Shown: piece after piece, positions 49,663 to 58,265 of the stretch | How the letters are laid out: each line of letters opens with the position of its first letter | Numbering within the stretch: position 1 is the stretch's first letter | From: Shewanella mangrovi | GTDB taxonomy: Bacteria > Pseudomonadota > Gammaproteobacteria > Enterobacterales > Shewanellaceae | Length of the DNA: 64,000 nucleotides | Direction of reading: 5' to 3' | NCBI RefSeq assembly: GCF_000753795.1 | Contig: NZ_JPEO01000003.1 | Location: 372,001-436,000, forward strand | Notes under the pieces: generated by a model | Told to the model about the DNA's origin: nothing | Seen by the model: the letters and a program-made list of their open reading frames with translations, nothing else | Databases searched by the model: none | Program-made: the position numbers and the translations under genes

Positions 49663-49680
49663 AGTTATATATAGTAACTA
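49663..49680 (+). other. Possible left junction of the mobile island
   Basis: AGTTA-tatatag-TAACT (49663-49679) runs into TAGTAACTAAAAG. It resembles TAGTAATGCTAAAAG at the right-hand repeat (63835-63849) apart from 2 nt. Could be an att core, but the match is short. Confidence 0.3.
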
Positions 49681-49701
49681 AAAGGGTGTATATTGTGTAT
49701 T

Positions 49702-49724
49702 AAGGCAGAGAAATCTGCCTTTTT
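49702..49724 (+). terminator. Terminator downstream of nfo
   Basis: AAGGCAGA (49702-49709) with TCTGCCTT (49714-49721), GAAA loop and T-run. Confidence 0.85.
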
Positions 49725-49790
49725 ATTGCTCAATAAAAATATTAGGAATATAGTGCTTTATATGTTTATTGTGTATGCGGAAAACTTGAT

Positions 49791-51248
49791 TTGTCATCAG
49801 TAAAAGTCAGAGCGACGATTGTAGAGGACAATACTGGCATCAAAAGCCAACTGCCTATCTTGCTAACTGAGCAAGGAGAGTTAAGTACGGTCACGGACTA
49901 CCTACTCAAGCTGGAGTCGGACGGTGTGAGTAACTCCGTCATGAATGGATTTATTCAAGCGGTGTCCTTGTTGCTAGATTACATGGAAGCCAATAGAGGG
50001 TTGTTCGACGATCCGAAGTTGCTCTTTCAGACCTTTTCTAAGCGGTTGTATACAGGAACGATTGGTGAGGATGGACTTGACCCATCAGGTTTGTATTGGG
50101 TGCCAAGTTCAACCAGTAACGTGAATAAGCATATTCATCGACTGACGGCATTCACCGATTGGCTGGCAAATAAGCAAGGCACTGTATCAATGAACCCCTT
50201 GCGTGATGCCACCCCTCATGAGCAGCGATTGAACTACGCCGCATGGTATCGAAAAAACCAAAATGATTTCCTCGGTCATATTGAAGATAAAACCGTAAAT
50301 AAAACCATCCGTAAGGCGCGAACCATTAAGGGGCGCACACCACTCACCAAAACCGAAGATGATGCTATCGCCTTTCCTGAAAAGCATTGGGAAGAGTTTT
50401 ATATGAATGGCATCGGTGGCGCGAGTGACCCACGAGTGGCACTCAGGGACAAATTAATACTCCTACTCATGCACGGTGGCGGACTACGCGAAAGCGAGGC
50501 TTTAACCCTTTGGGTGACAGATGTGTTTGAAGATCCCTATAACCCTGATAGTGCTATCGTTCGAATTTACAATGAAGTCGATGGCAAAGCGCCAAGTGAC
50601 CCTGAAGTTCGTTCTAAAAATCAGAATAGAGAAACGTACTTAAAAGAAAAGTATGCGCGTATCCCTCGACAGCGCATGAAAGGCACCGCGCATCTTGGTT
50701 GGAAGAACCGTGTGGTTGACCATAAAGATAACTACATACAGGTTCAATGGTTTCCAACCGACTATGGCAAAGTGTTTATGTCACTTTGGAAAAACTATCA
50801 AAAGTACCGTGCCAGCATCGACTGCCACCATCCTTATGCGTTTATTTCGTTTCATCACAGCGCGTTCGGCAATCCTTACACCATCAACGCTTTTCATGAT
50901 AACTACGCCAACGGCTTGAAGCGCATAGGTTTAGAACCAAACAAGGCTGAAGGTCTAGACCCTCACGGGCATCGTCATAATTACGGCAGACGATTAGAAC
51001 GTTCAGGATTGAACCCGTTGGTAATTCGACGCTGCATGCACCATAAGTCCCTAGACTCACAAACCCCCTACACAGGCAAAGGTCAGCAAGAAATCTCTGA
51101 CGAACTCACCCAAGCTACGCTGCAACTTGCAAATCCTGAATCCAAAGTCAAAACACTCGACTGGAAAGCACTGGTTGAGCATGGCTTTGATGACATCGAC
51201 CCACAGGGTTACTTCACAGGCAAGCACCCAAAATTGAGAGGTAAGTAA
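49791..51248 (+). CDS. gmtY: Tyrosine recombinase, GmtY-like (Gamma-Mobile-Trio)
   Basis: A 485-residue site-specific recombinase starting at TTG. The catalytic set of the tyrosine recombinases is visible: Arg233 (GLRESEAL), HxxR at His392/Arg395 (PHGHRHNYGR), His417/418 and the nucleophile Tyr427 (TPYTGK). It is first of five genes joined by TAATG or ATGA overlaps. Size and order with the next two genes match GmtY-GmtZ-GmtX of Gamma-Mobile-Trio islands, which carry defence cargo in Vibrio and relatives. The trio name is from recalled family layout, not from a search. Confidence 0.78.
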   Translation: MSSVKVRATIVEDNTGIKSQLPILLTEQGELSTVTDYLLKLESDGVSNSVMNGFIQAVSLLLDYMEANRGLFDDPKLLFQTFSKRLYTGTIGEDGLDPSGLYWVPSSTSNVNKHIHRLTAFTDWLANKQGTVSMNPLRDATPHEQRLNYAAWYRKNQNDFLGHIEDKTVNKTIRKARTIKGRTPLTKTEDDAIAFPEKHWEEFYMNGIGGASDPRVALRDKLILLLMHGGGLRESEALTLWVTDVFEDPYNPDSAIVRIYNEVDGKAPSDPEVRSKNQNRETYLKEKYARIPRQRMKGTAHLGWKNRVVDHKDNYIQVQWFPTDYGKVFMSLWKNYQKYRASIDCHHPYAFISFHHSAFGNPYTINAFHDNYANGLKRIGLEPNKAEGLDPHGHRHNYGRRLERSGLNPLVIRRCMHHKSLDSQTPYTGKGQQEISDELTQATLQLANPESKVKTLDWKALVEHGFDDIDPQGYFTGKHPKLRGK

Positions 51249-53920
51249 TGGCGCAAAAAGGCAAAAGGCGAGATGGACGCACAACGGATTTAACCTTCTC
51301 TTGGATGCTCACCACGCTTGGTGCTGAGTGGCAGCAATGGCAGGAACTGGCGGCTGAGTGGATGGCAGAACAAACCAATGGTATTAACCATAAACAACAA
51401 GCTATGGCTCGCTTCTTCGAATCCTATCTTGCTGAATATGCACCCTATGCCATCGGCAATATTGACCTGTTTTTTAAGGGCTATAACGGTCATCGATGCT
51501 CTAGCGAAGAGCTTGAGAAAACGATAAGAAACAATATAGTCGCTTCTTCAAATATTCAAAAAGGCGTGAACTATCCTTGCGACTTCATCGACTTTGTTAT
51601 CGAAAAAGTGTTCTCCGAAGAAGATGACAATGGCACACTTGTTCCCTTAGTTCAAAACCCGCTCAGTAAAATCAAAAGACAAGGCTACGCTAACGAAACC
51701 GTCCGCAACCCCTTACCATATCGCTACATTCAGGACTTGCGCCAAATCCTTTGCCCGTTGCCTGATAAAGTGGAACTGACCGTCATTGAGCAAAATCTTA
51801 AAGAGGGTGAAATCCTGCTGCCTGCCTATCACTATCGCCATTTCAAGCACTGGACTTGGGCGCAGCAGCAAACCGGGCAAGGTACCCAAAGTGGTGACTG
51901 GTTTGAAGTGGAACCTGAGCTGATTGATAAAACCGACCCTGATTGCGTGTGGCGCATCAAAGAAGTGACTCGCTATATTAAAGGTGAAGGGCACAAAAAA
52001 ATCACCCTTCACCAAATATGGTCGCCTGTCAAAGCAATGGTGATTTTCATGAAGCTGCATCTGCCGCTGCGTACCTATCAGGTGCGGATGCTGGACAGTG
52101 GAGAAGCCGACACATGGCGCTATGAGCAAGGTCAATGGGGAGTGAACACTCGGCATGACTTCGCACTTGGCAGTAAACAACGTCCGTTCGGGAAAGGCAT
52201 CTTCCGCCGCATTCACGACACCATGACAGGGCTATATTCCACAGGCTTGTATATCAACACCAACAAAACCGCCGACCAGAACAAAGATGAACTGGAGCGT
52301 GGTTACATCATCCCCTGGCAGAACGAAGAAGTGCTGTACTGGCTGGAAAAACTGCGCAACTGGCAAGAAAAATACAACCCGATTACAAAACCTACCGATT
52401 GCACTACACTGCTCAAAAAGCACACTGGTGATAAGAAATCGGACAAACAGCTAGAAAGCATGGGCGAGATTGCCTTTCTGTTTCGTTATGCATCAGCAAA
52501 GGGTGAGGATAAATCAAAGCCAATTATTGGTGAGTCAAATATAGCGTCTTTCTGGTATCAACTCCTATTGACGCTAGAAAACCAACTCGCAGAACGTGGT
52601 AATACCCTAGATAACGGCGAACGCTTGAAACTGGTTGTGGATTACCCTGAAGGTAATCAAGAAGGTGTTGCCACACTCTTTCCCTTACACAGCTTACGTG
52701 TCTCGCTTATTACAGCGTATACAATGGACACGCAACTGCCATTGCCTGTAATTTCTAAACTATTGGCGGGTCATACACGCCTGCTGATGACCATCTATTA
52801 CAACAAAATTACCCCGTCCGTGATGGCAGAGAAAATGGATGAAGCGCATGGTGAGTTGGATGCCAAATCCAAACAATCGGTGCGCAATTTCCTCAAAGAT
52901 GCCTCGATAGAGCAAATCCAATGCAAGATGGTGTATCACAGTGAGGGTAGCATTCAGGCGGCACTGGTTAATCGTAATCCGATTGGCTGGGAAGAACGCT
53001 CCTGTGGGTTGTGCTTGGTGGGTGGCAACACCGTGAAATCGGATGAAGTCAGCACCCTTGGAGGTTGCTGGAATGGTGGTGAGGCGATTAATGATGTAAA
53101 AGCGGCAGCAAAACGAATGTATGGCAGTGTGCCACACGGCCCTGAAAACTGTATCCGCTGCCGCTGGTTTATTACCGAAGCCCGTTATCTGCCTGCGCTT
53201 AATGCCCACTTCAACCAACTGAGCTACAAAGCGCATCAGGCGGCTAACCTATCGGTGGAAATCGAGGGTGAACTGGAAACGTTGAAAGACGAGCAGTTCT
53301 TTTGTGAAGAGCAAGGTAAGCCGTTCATCAAGCATGATGAACTGCAAGTCCTACAGCGCCGCTGGGAAAAACAGCAAGTCGAAGCGGATGAATACGCCAA
53401 AGACTGGGTAACGTGCTTTGAACTTATTAATAAAATCATACGTGTCGAAGAAGCCAGAAATGAGGATGACTCCAAAGATAAACTGATTGCGGTTGGCTCT
53501 GAGCAAGATGTCAGCCATGCCTTGAAGTTTATCGAAACCGACTCTGAGTTGCTGCACCTATCTCTGATTTGTGATGACGCGGAGTTTTACCCTGATTTAC
53601 AGGACGAACTACGTAAAACGCCTGCGATTCAAAAGCGTTCGATGCAACTCAGCCGTGTGCTGATGAAAAAAGGCTTTGAGCCGATTTTCATGGAAATGGA
53701 CGACAAACAACAGCTCATCGCCGCCAATGCCATGCTGCGTCATATGGCAAAAATCGCTGACCCTGACGACAAACTTGAAGGCTACCGCAAAGTGGCGAAT
53801 TACATCGAAGCGGGTCAATACCTGGCCGATAACAAGCTGTTCTCTGAGGGTATTCATGCATTGACTGATAAAGCTGTTAACCTCAATAGCATCGCACTAC
53901 CGAACTTATTGGAGGATTAA
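51248..53920 (+). CDS. gmtZ: Large second recombinase, GmtZ-like
   Basis: An 890-residue protein. In the middle it has a tyrosine-recombinase-like core: His481-x-x-Arg484 (LHSLRVSLITAY), His509 (LLAGHTR) and Tyr517/518 (TIYYNKIT). C-terminal to this is a possible zinc site, Cys586/589 (CGLC) with Cys635/638 (CIRC), then a long helical tail. The start ATG shares its A with the upstream stop (TAATG). It is the size and place expected of GmtZ (VPA1269-type). Confidence 0.75.
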   Translation: MAQKGKRRDGRTTDLTFSWMLTTLGAEWQQWQELAAEWMAEQTNGINHKQQAMARFFESYLAEYAPYAIGNIDLFFKGYNGHRCSSEELEKTIRNNIVASSNIQKGVNYPCDFIDFVIEKVFSEEDDNGTLVPLVQNPLSKIKRQGYANETVRNPLPYRYIQDLRQILCPLPDKVELTVIEQNLKEGEILLPAYHYRHFKHWTWAQQQTGQGTQSGDWFEVEPELIDKTDPDCVWRIKEVTRYIKGEGHKKITLHQIWSPVKAMVIFMKLHLPLRTYQVRMLDSGEADTWRYEQGQWGVNTRHDFALGSKQRPFGKGIFRRIHDTMTGLYSTGLYINTNKTADQNKDELERGYIIPWQNEEVLYWLEKLRNWQEKYNPITKPTDCTTLLKKHTGDKKSDKQLESMGEIAFLFRYASAKGEDKSKPIIGESNIASFWYQLLLTLENQLAERGNTLDNGERLKLVVDYPEGNQEGVATLFPLHSLRVSLITAYTMDTQLPLPVISKLLAGHTRLLMTIYYNKITPSVMAEKMDEAHGELDAKSKQSVRNFLKDASIEQIQCKMVYHSEGSIQAALVNRNPIGWEERSCGLCLVGGNTVKSDEVSTLGGCWNGGEAINDVKAAAKRMYGSVPHGPENCIRCRWFITEARYLPALNAHFNQLSYKAHQAANLSVEIEGELETLKDEQFFCEEQGKPFIKHDELQVLQRRWEKQQVEADEYAKDWVTCFELINKIIRVEEARNEDDSKDKLIAVGSEQDVSHALKFIETDSELLHLSLICDDAEFYPDLQDELRKTPAIQKRSMQLSRVLMKKGFEPIFMEMDDKQQLIAANAMLRHMAKIADPDDKLEGYRKVANYIEAGQYLADNKLFSEGIHALTDKAVNLNSIALPNLLED

Positions 53921-54597
53921 TGGAACTCGATATTGATGTTATTCTGGCTGACTTAAAAGAAGGCAAAGTCCCTCGCACGCAGCAAAACCTCGATAAGCTC
54001 AACGACACGCTGAAAGCCTATGCGGGATCGGGTCAGCGTGACTTCTCCATCACGCAAATAGGGCGAGTTTCTGCCGAAAATGGCGGATTGGCATATGAGG
54101 CGTTGCGTGCGACCCGTAACACGCACTACCGAACACTCATTGAAGCTTGGGCTGCAAAATGCAATACCGGCACCAAAAAACCGCTATCCAATACCTCTCG
54201 GTCTAAATCTATCCCTGCGGATAACAAGCTGTTAGAGCGTATCCCTGACCCAGCGGTCCGCGCATTGTTTGGTCAAATTATTGCGGAGCGCAACCGCTAC
54301 CGCAAAGAGGTCAATTTGCTCAAACAGCACGCCAATATCACCATCGACAAACGCCCTGTGCGTCAGTTTGATACCAGCGCAGAGCCAAGCGTCGAAGTGC
54401 TGCCATCCCTATCAGGTGTACTAATCGAATCAGAGAAGAAAGCCTTGGCGTATGCCATTTCTGATGAATGCATGGAGAAGAACTACTGGCAAACCACTCA
54501 GGCAGGTCAGGTGAAGAACATGGAAGACAACAGCGAAGTATTCCCTAGAGGCTTTGTTACAGGGCTTCGCAAACTGCTGGGTGAGGTAGATGACTAA
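53920..54597 (+). CDS. gmtX: Small trio partner, GmtX-like
   Basis: A 225-residue, mostly helical protein without recognisable enzyme motifs. The N-terminal half (DFSITQIGRVSAENGGLAYEALRA) looks like a DNA-binding helix pair as in small integrase-associated factors; a coiled-coil stretch (LFGQIIAERNRYRKEVNLLKQH) follows. It is joined to both neighbours by TAATG. Assigned by position to the third member of the Gamma-Mobile-Trio. Confidence 0.65.
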   Translation: MELDIDVILADLKEGKVPRTQQNLDKLNDTLKAYAGSGQRDFSITQIGRVSAENGGLAYEALRATRNTHYRTLIEAWAAKCNTGTKKPLSNTSRSKSIPADNKLLERIPDPAVRALFGQIIAERNRYRKEVNLLKQHANITIDKRPVRQFDTSAEPSVEVLPSLSGVLIESEKKALAYAISDECMEKNYWQTTQAGQVKNMEDNSEVFPRGFVTGLRKLLGEVDD

Positions 54598-55034
54598 TGG
54601 CAAATGGGCAGCAGAAAGCTCAACAAAACCTTGAGGCATTTGAGGTCTGGAAAGCCACACAGACGGACGATGACTTTAAACAAATCGTGTTCAGAGGCCA
54701 GCTAAATCGAATCGAAGTGGCAAAGGGAACAGGTTGTGGCAAATCGGCGCTAAACCAAAACCCTGCCCTCAGAAAAGCACTCAAAGCACTAGAGGGGGAG
54801 TTGCGTGATAGAGGGGTGCTGCCACCTCTTACGGAAGCTGCCAGGAAGAATGAGGGCAAACCTCAAGCCTACGATAACACCGTCAATCGACAGCTTCTCG
54901 ATTCAAAGCGTGTGCCTCCACTTGAGGCTGAGAACATTGAATTGAAAGCTAAGGTCAAAGAGCTAGAAAAGCGACTTGAGCGCTTCGGTGAACTGTCTGA
55001 AACCTTATCTGACATGGGGTTGATGCCACGATGA
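54597..55034 (+). CDS. Small coiled-coil protein, VPA1267-like
   Basis: A 145-residue protein with an N-terminal region containing FRGQLNRIEVAKGTGCGKSALNQNP (HTH-like, despite the GCGKSAL string resembling a P-loop) and a C-terminal coiled coil (EAENIELKAKVKELEKRLERF). It is coupled to gmtX by TAATG and to the helicase by ATGA. Proteins of this type accompany the trio in Vibrio; function unknown. Confidence 0.6.
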   Translation: MANGQQKAQQNLEAFEVWKATQTDDDFKQIVFRGQLNRIEVAKGTGCGKSALNQNPALRKALKALEGELRDRGVLPPLTEAARKNEGKPQAYDNTVNRQLLDSKRVPPLEAENIELKAKVKELEKRLERFGELSETLSDMGLMPR

Positions 55035-57196
55035 ATGCCGCTTTGCATGAAGACCAAATGCGTGTCACCAGTATCCCTTATCGCACGGGTAAGCTCGTGA
55101 TATTCAGCGGTGTACCGCTGGCGAAGAACTCTTATAAAACCAATAGTGGGAAGTATTACGTCACCATCAAAGCCGACCCCGATAGTATCCCCGTGCTTCC
55201 AGCGCTGGGTCAGCATTGGTCAATCAAAGGCGCTCGCCAGATAGAAAATATGGAGGTGGGTGAATATGTAATGCAGCAGCACACCTATGAATCACCTAAG
55301 CATGTTGAATGCACTTTGCCTGAAACAGGTGAGCAACTGATACGCTTTATCGCCAGAGAAAGTGACTTCAAAGGTATTGGCGAAAGCAAAGCTAGGGCGC
55401 TCTGGCAACTCTTGGGTAAAGACTTCCATGCAACACTGAGAAATGACACCCCAGAGTCCAGAAAGCGCCTGACATCGGTTCTGAGTGAAGATTCAGTGGA
55501 AGCACTCTTTAAGGGGTACGCCAAATATAAAAATCTGGCACACTGCAACTGGATGAGCGAGCACAACATCCCCGCCAGTGTGCAGCAACGGCTGCTCAAG
55601 CATCACGGTGAAGCCTCCATAGCGGTAATTAAGGATAATCCTTATGCTTTGATGGGCTTTGGTCTTTCGTTCAGTGCCATTGAAGATATTATCAAGGTAA
55701 CGGATTTTAAGAGCGATGTTGTGCAGGATGACCCAAGAAGGCTCAGCGCTGCTCTGGAAATGGCGATTCGCAAGGAGATTGAAAAAGGTCACACCTATAC
55801 CACTCATGCGAATGTGCGCCCTTACCTCAACAAGCTACTGAAAGACAAAACACTGGTCACTCAGGCGTTCCAATCAGGTCATGATAAAGCCCAGTACATT
55901 TTAAATCCCGACACAGGAGCCTACCATCCCACTGCGCAACTTCTGATGGAAAGTGTCGTTGCCAAGCGGTTAAATGGACTGATTAAGCGAAATGACTTGT
56001 ATGATGAAAACGCCAATGCTGCGTATTGCTCTGCGGCTGCGGAGCTTCCCTACGAATTAACCCGTAAACAAATCGAAGCCGTAACAACGTGCCTGGATAA
56101 TTCGGTAAGCTGTATTACGGGCGGTGCAGGAACCGGCAAGACAACGGTACTCAGAACAGCGCTCAGGGCTTACCATCAACTTGGATTTGAAATACACGCC
56201 GTTGCGCTCAGCGGTCGTGCTGCAATGAGACTTCATGAATCCATCGGTTTTGTTACTTCAACCATTGCTAAGTTGCTACGTGACGAACCTATTGAGCCTA
56301 GCGCAGAAAAGCCAAATCACTTACTGGTCATCGATGAAGCGAGCATGATTGACCTACCAACCATGTATCGCCTAGTTAATCACATTCATCCCTCGGTGCG
56401 ATTGATATTCACTGGCGACCCCGACCAACTTCCACCAATCGGCTGCGGTAAGGTGTTGGCGGACATCGTTGAAGCAAAAACGGTCGCCAACACCATGCTG
56501 GATATCGTGAAGAGGCAGGAAGGGTCAACGGGTATCCCTGAATACTCAAAGCTCATTAATCAAGGTGTGGTGCCTGAACAATTAAGTACAGGTGCAATAC
56601 ACTTTCACGAAACCAATAAAACAGACATTGCCGAAGTCTGTTGTGAGCTTTACCAACAGTCCCCTGAAAACAGTCGCGTCATGGCTCCAACCAAGGCACT
56701 CGTATCAGAAATCAATAAACTCACCCAACAAGCCGTTAACCCAGATAGCACTAGCCTTGAGTTCGAAATCAATGGTGATAAGTTCTTTTTGCCACTTCGC
56801 ATGAATGATGCGGTGTTATTTACGCAGAACCATTATGACAAAGGCATTCAGAACGGCTCACTAGGTATGCTAACCAACACCAAACCTTCTGGTGATAGTT
56901 ACGGTGAAGTGACGCTAGATACAGGTGAAAAGGTCGAGATAACACAATCCATTCTCGACTGCATGGAGTTGGGTTATGCAATCACCTTGCACAAGGCTCA
57001 AGGGTCACAGTTTCCACGCATCATTATCGCGCTGCAAAACGGAAGAATGGTAGATAGAGCTTGGCTCTATACGGCAATTACGAGGGCAGAAAGTGAAATT
57101 CATATCGTTGGAAGTAGTAATGACATAAAGCAGATCACCGAAGCACCTAGTCACTCTCATAAGCGGAATAGCTATCTGAAAGAGCTGTTGGGCTAG
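55031..57196 (+). CDS. RecD-like (RecD2-type) AAA helicase
   Basis: A 721-residue superfamily I helicase. After an N-terminal domain with a helix-hairpin-helix (IGESKARALWQLLG) come Walker A GGAGTGKTT (Lys370), Walker B LLVIDEASMIDL, GDPDQLPPIGCGK and the C-terminal GYAITLHKAQGSQFPR. It is the last gene of the five-gene coupled operon, which suggests a role in moving or maintaining the island rather than cargo. Stop is 18 nt before the repeat region. Confidence 0.8.
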   Translation: MNAALHEDQMRVTSIPYRTGKLVIFSGVPLAKNSYKTNSGKYYVTIKADPDSIPVLPALGQHWSIKGARQIENMEVGEYVMQQHTYESPKHVECTLPETGEQLIRFIARESDFKGIGESKARALWQLLGKDFHATLRNDTPESRKRLTSVLSEDSVEALFKGYAKYKNLAHCNWMSEHNIPASVQQRLLKHHGEASIAVIKDNPYALMGFGLSFSAIEDIIKVTDFKSDVVQDDPRRLSAALEMAIRKEIEKGHTYTTHANVRPYLNKLLKDKTLVTQAFQSGHDKAQYILNPDTGAYHPTAQLLMESVVAKRLNGLIKRNDLYDENANAAYCSAAAELPYELTRKQIEAVTTCLDNSVSCITGGAGTGKTTVLRTALRAYHQLGFEIHAVALSGRAAMRLHESIGFVTSTIAKLLRDEPIEPSAEKPNHLLVIDEASMIDLPTMYRLVNHIHPSVRLIFTGDPDQLPPIGCGKVLADIVEAKTVANTMLDIVKRQEGSTGIPEYSKLINQGVVPEQLSTGAIHFHETNKTDIAEVCCELYQQSPENSRVMAPTKALVSEINKLTQQAVNPDSTSLEFEINGDKFFLPLRMNDAVLFTQNHYDKGIQNGSLGMLTNTKPSGDSYGEVTLDTGEKVEITQSILDCMELGYAITLHKAQGSQFPRIIIALQNGRMVDRAWLYTAITRAESEIHIVGSSNDIKQITEAPSHSHKRNSYLKELLG

Positions 57197-57214
57197 CAGT
57201 TTTAAACTCATTTG

Positions 57215-57286
57215 TGCCCCATTGCGTGTTTCGAATGTACTAAGCTAACAAAGTCAACGCCCAGCCATTGACCAAATTTTAGTAAT
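57215..57286 (+). repeat. Composite repeat, inner copy (possible recombination end)
   Basis: TGCCCCATT (57215-57223), 43 nt, then the 20-nt block ATTGACCAAATTTTAGTAAT (57267-57286). Identical blocks and identical spacing recur at 63770-63841, while the 43 nt between them are only about one third identical. This suggests two protein-binding sites at fixed distance. Confidence 0.75.
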
Positions 57287-57357
57287 CCTACAGAGTGTCT
57301 ACTTTGACGATGACGATTAAGAGTCGTATAGGCGGCTGTATTTGGAGAGTTTAGAAA

Positions 57358-58197
57358 GTGTCCAATTTTCTTAGGCCTTACCAGGTCTGGAAAATGCGCA
57401 TATGCACGAATAAGCAGTTATATTTCATAGGGAATGGTGAATTGAATCAAAATACAGAAAAATCTGTCAAGGCACACAGCCATAATGGGGATGAAACGCA
57501 CCCAAGAGAAACGATATTTCCGATTTTCAGGGTTGATGAACAGAACTGTTGCCATCTTGTTGGTACAGGCTTCTTTATTGGCGATGATGGTGTTTTTGTA
57601 ACTGCAAAACACATAATTGAAGAGATTGAGTCTAAAGGCGGTCACGTTGCGATTGTCCATATCAAAGCTGGCAAATGGTTTCTTCGTAATGTCGCTTTTA
57701 GCACATTGCACCACAAGGCCGATATAGCCGTTGTACACTTAAATCGCTTATATAATCAGACCAAAGATGAGTACTTGTCCAACGACAAGCTAAAAATAGC
57801 TAAATCCCCAACTCGAAAGGGAGATAGTTTATTTACCTATGCTTATCCTAAAACAACCATTGCCTATGAAGAGTTACCAAGAATCAATATTGTCCCTAGC
57901 ATTTATGATGGTGTAATTACTGAGGAGTATCCAGATGGTAGAGACCGAATGTTACCTTCAGCATGTTACCAGGTGGACATGCTGATTCATGGAGGAGCTA
58001 GTGGGGGGCCAGTGTTCAATTCAAATGGCGAGGTTGTTGCAATTAATAGCTCTAGCATGTCCTTTGATGAGCCTGATTCTGGCTGTACATTTGTTTCTTG
58101 TATTCAGGATGTTATGGATTTGGATATATATGAAAATGCACCTCAAAAAAGTAACTTTCTTCCGACGAAAGTTAGTGAGTACATCAATGATGTATAA
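57358..58197 (+). CDS. Trypsin-like serine peptidase, likely defence-associated
   Basis: A 279-residue cytoplasmic-looking protein (no signal peptide) with a complete chymotrypsin-fold triad: His85 (VTAKH), Asp122 (KADIAVVHL) and Ser215 (HGGASGGPVF). It starts at GTG 57358 with GGAGAG 8 nt upstream; an in-frame ATG at 57394 is possible. It is directly upstream of the SIR2 gene (68-nt gap), a pairing that suggests a sensor or processing protease for the effector. Confidence 0.75.
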   Translation: MSNFLRPYQVWKMRICTNKQLYFIGNGELNQNTEKSVKAHSHNGDETHPRETIFPIFRVDEQNCCHLVGTGFFIGDDGVFVTAKHIIEEIESKGGHVAIVHIKAGKWFLRNVAFSTLHHKADIAVVHLNRLYNQTKDEYLSNDKLKIAKSPTRKGDSLFTYAYPKTTIAYEELPRINIVPSIYDGVITEEYPDGRDRMLPSACYQVDMLIHGGASGGPVFNSNGEVVAINSSSMSFDEPDSGCTFVSCIQDVMDLDIYENAPQKSNFLPTKVSEYINDV

Positions 58198-58265
58198 CAA
58201 ACGCATCTTTCGACACCAAGCGAATACTAGGCTAACACTAAATTAACTCTACCATCATAAAGAAA

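Noticed and set aside
54720..54760. P-loop ATPase in the 145-residue protein (GTGCGKSAL)
   Set aside because: There is no Walker B or nucleotide-binding fold in such a short protein; the context reads as a helix-turn-helix.
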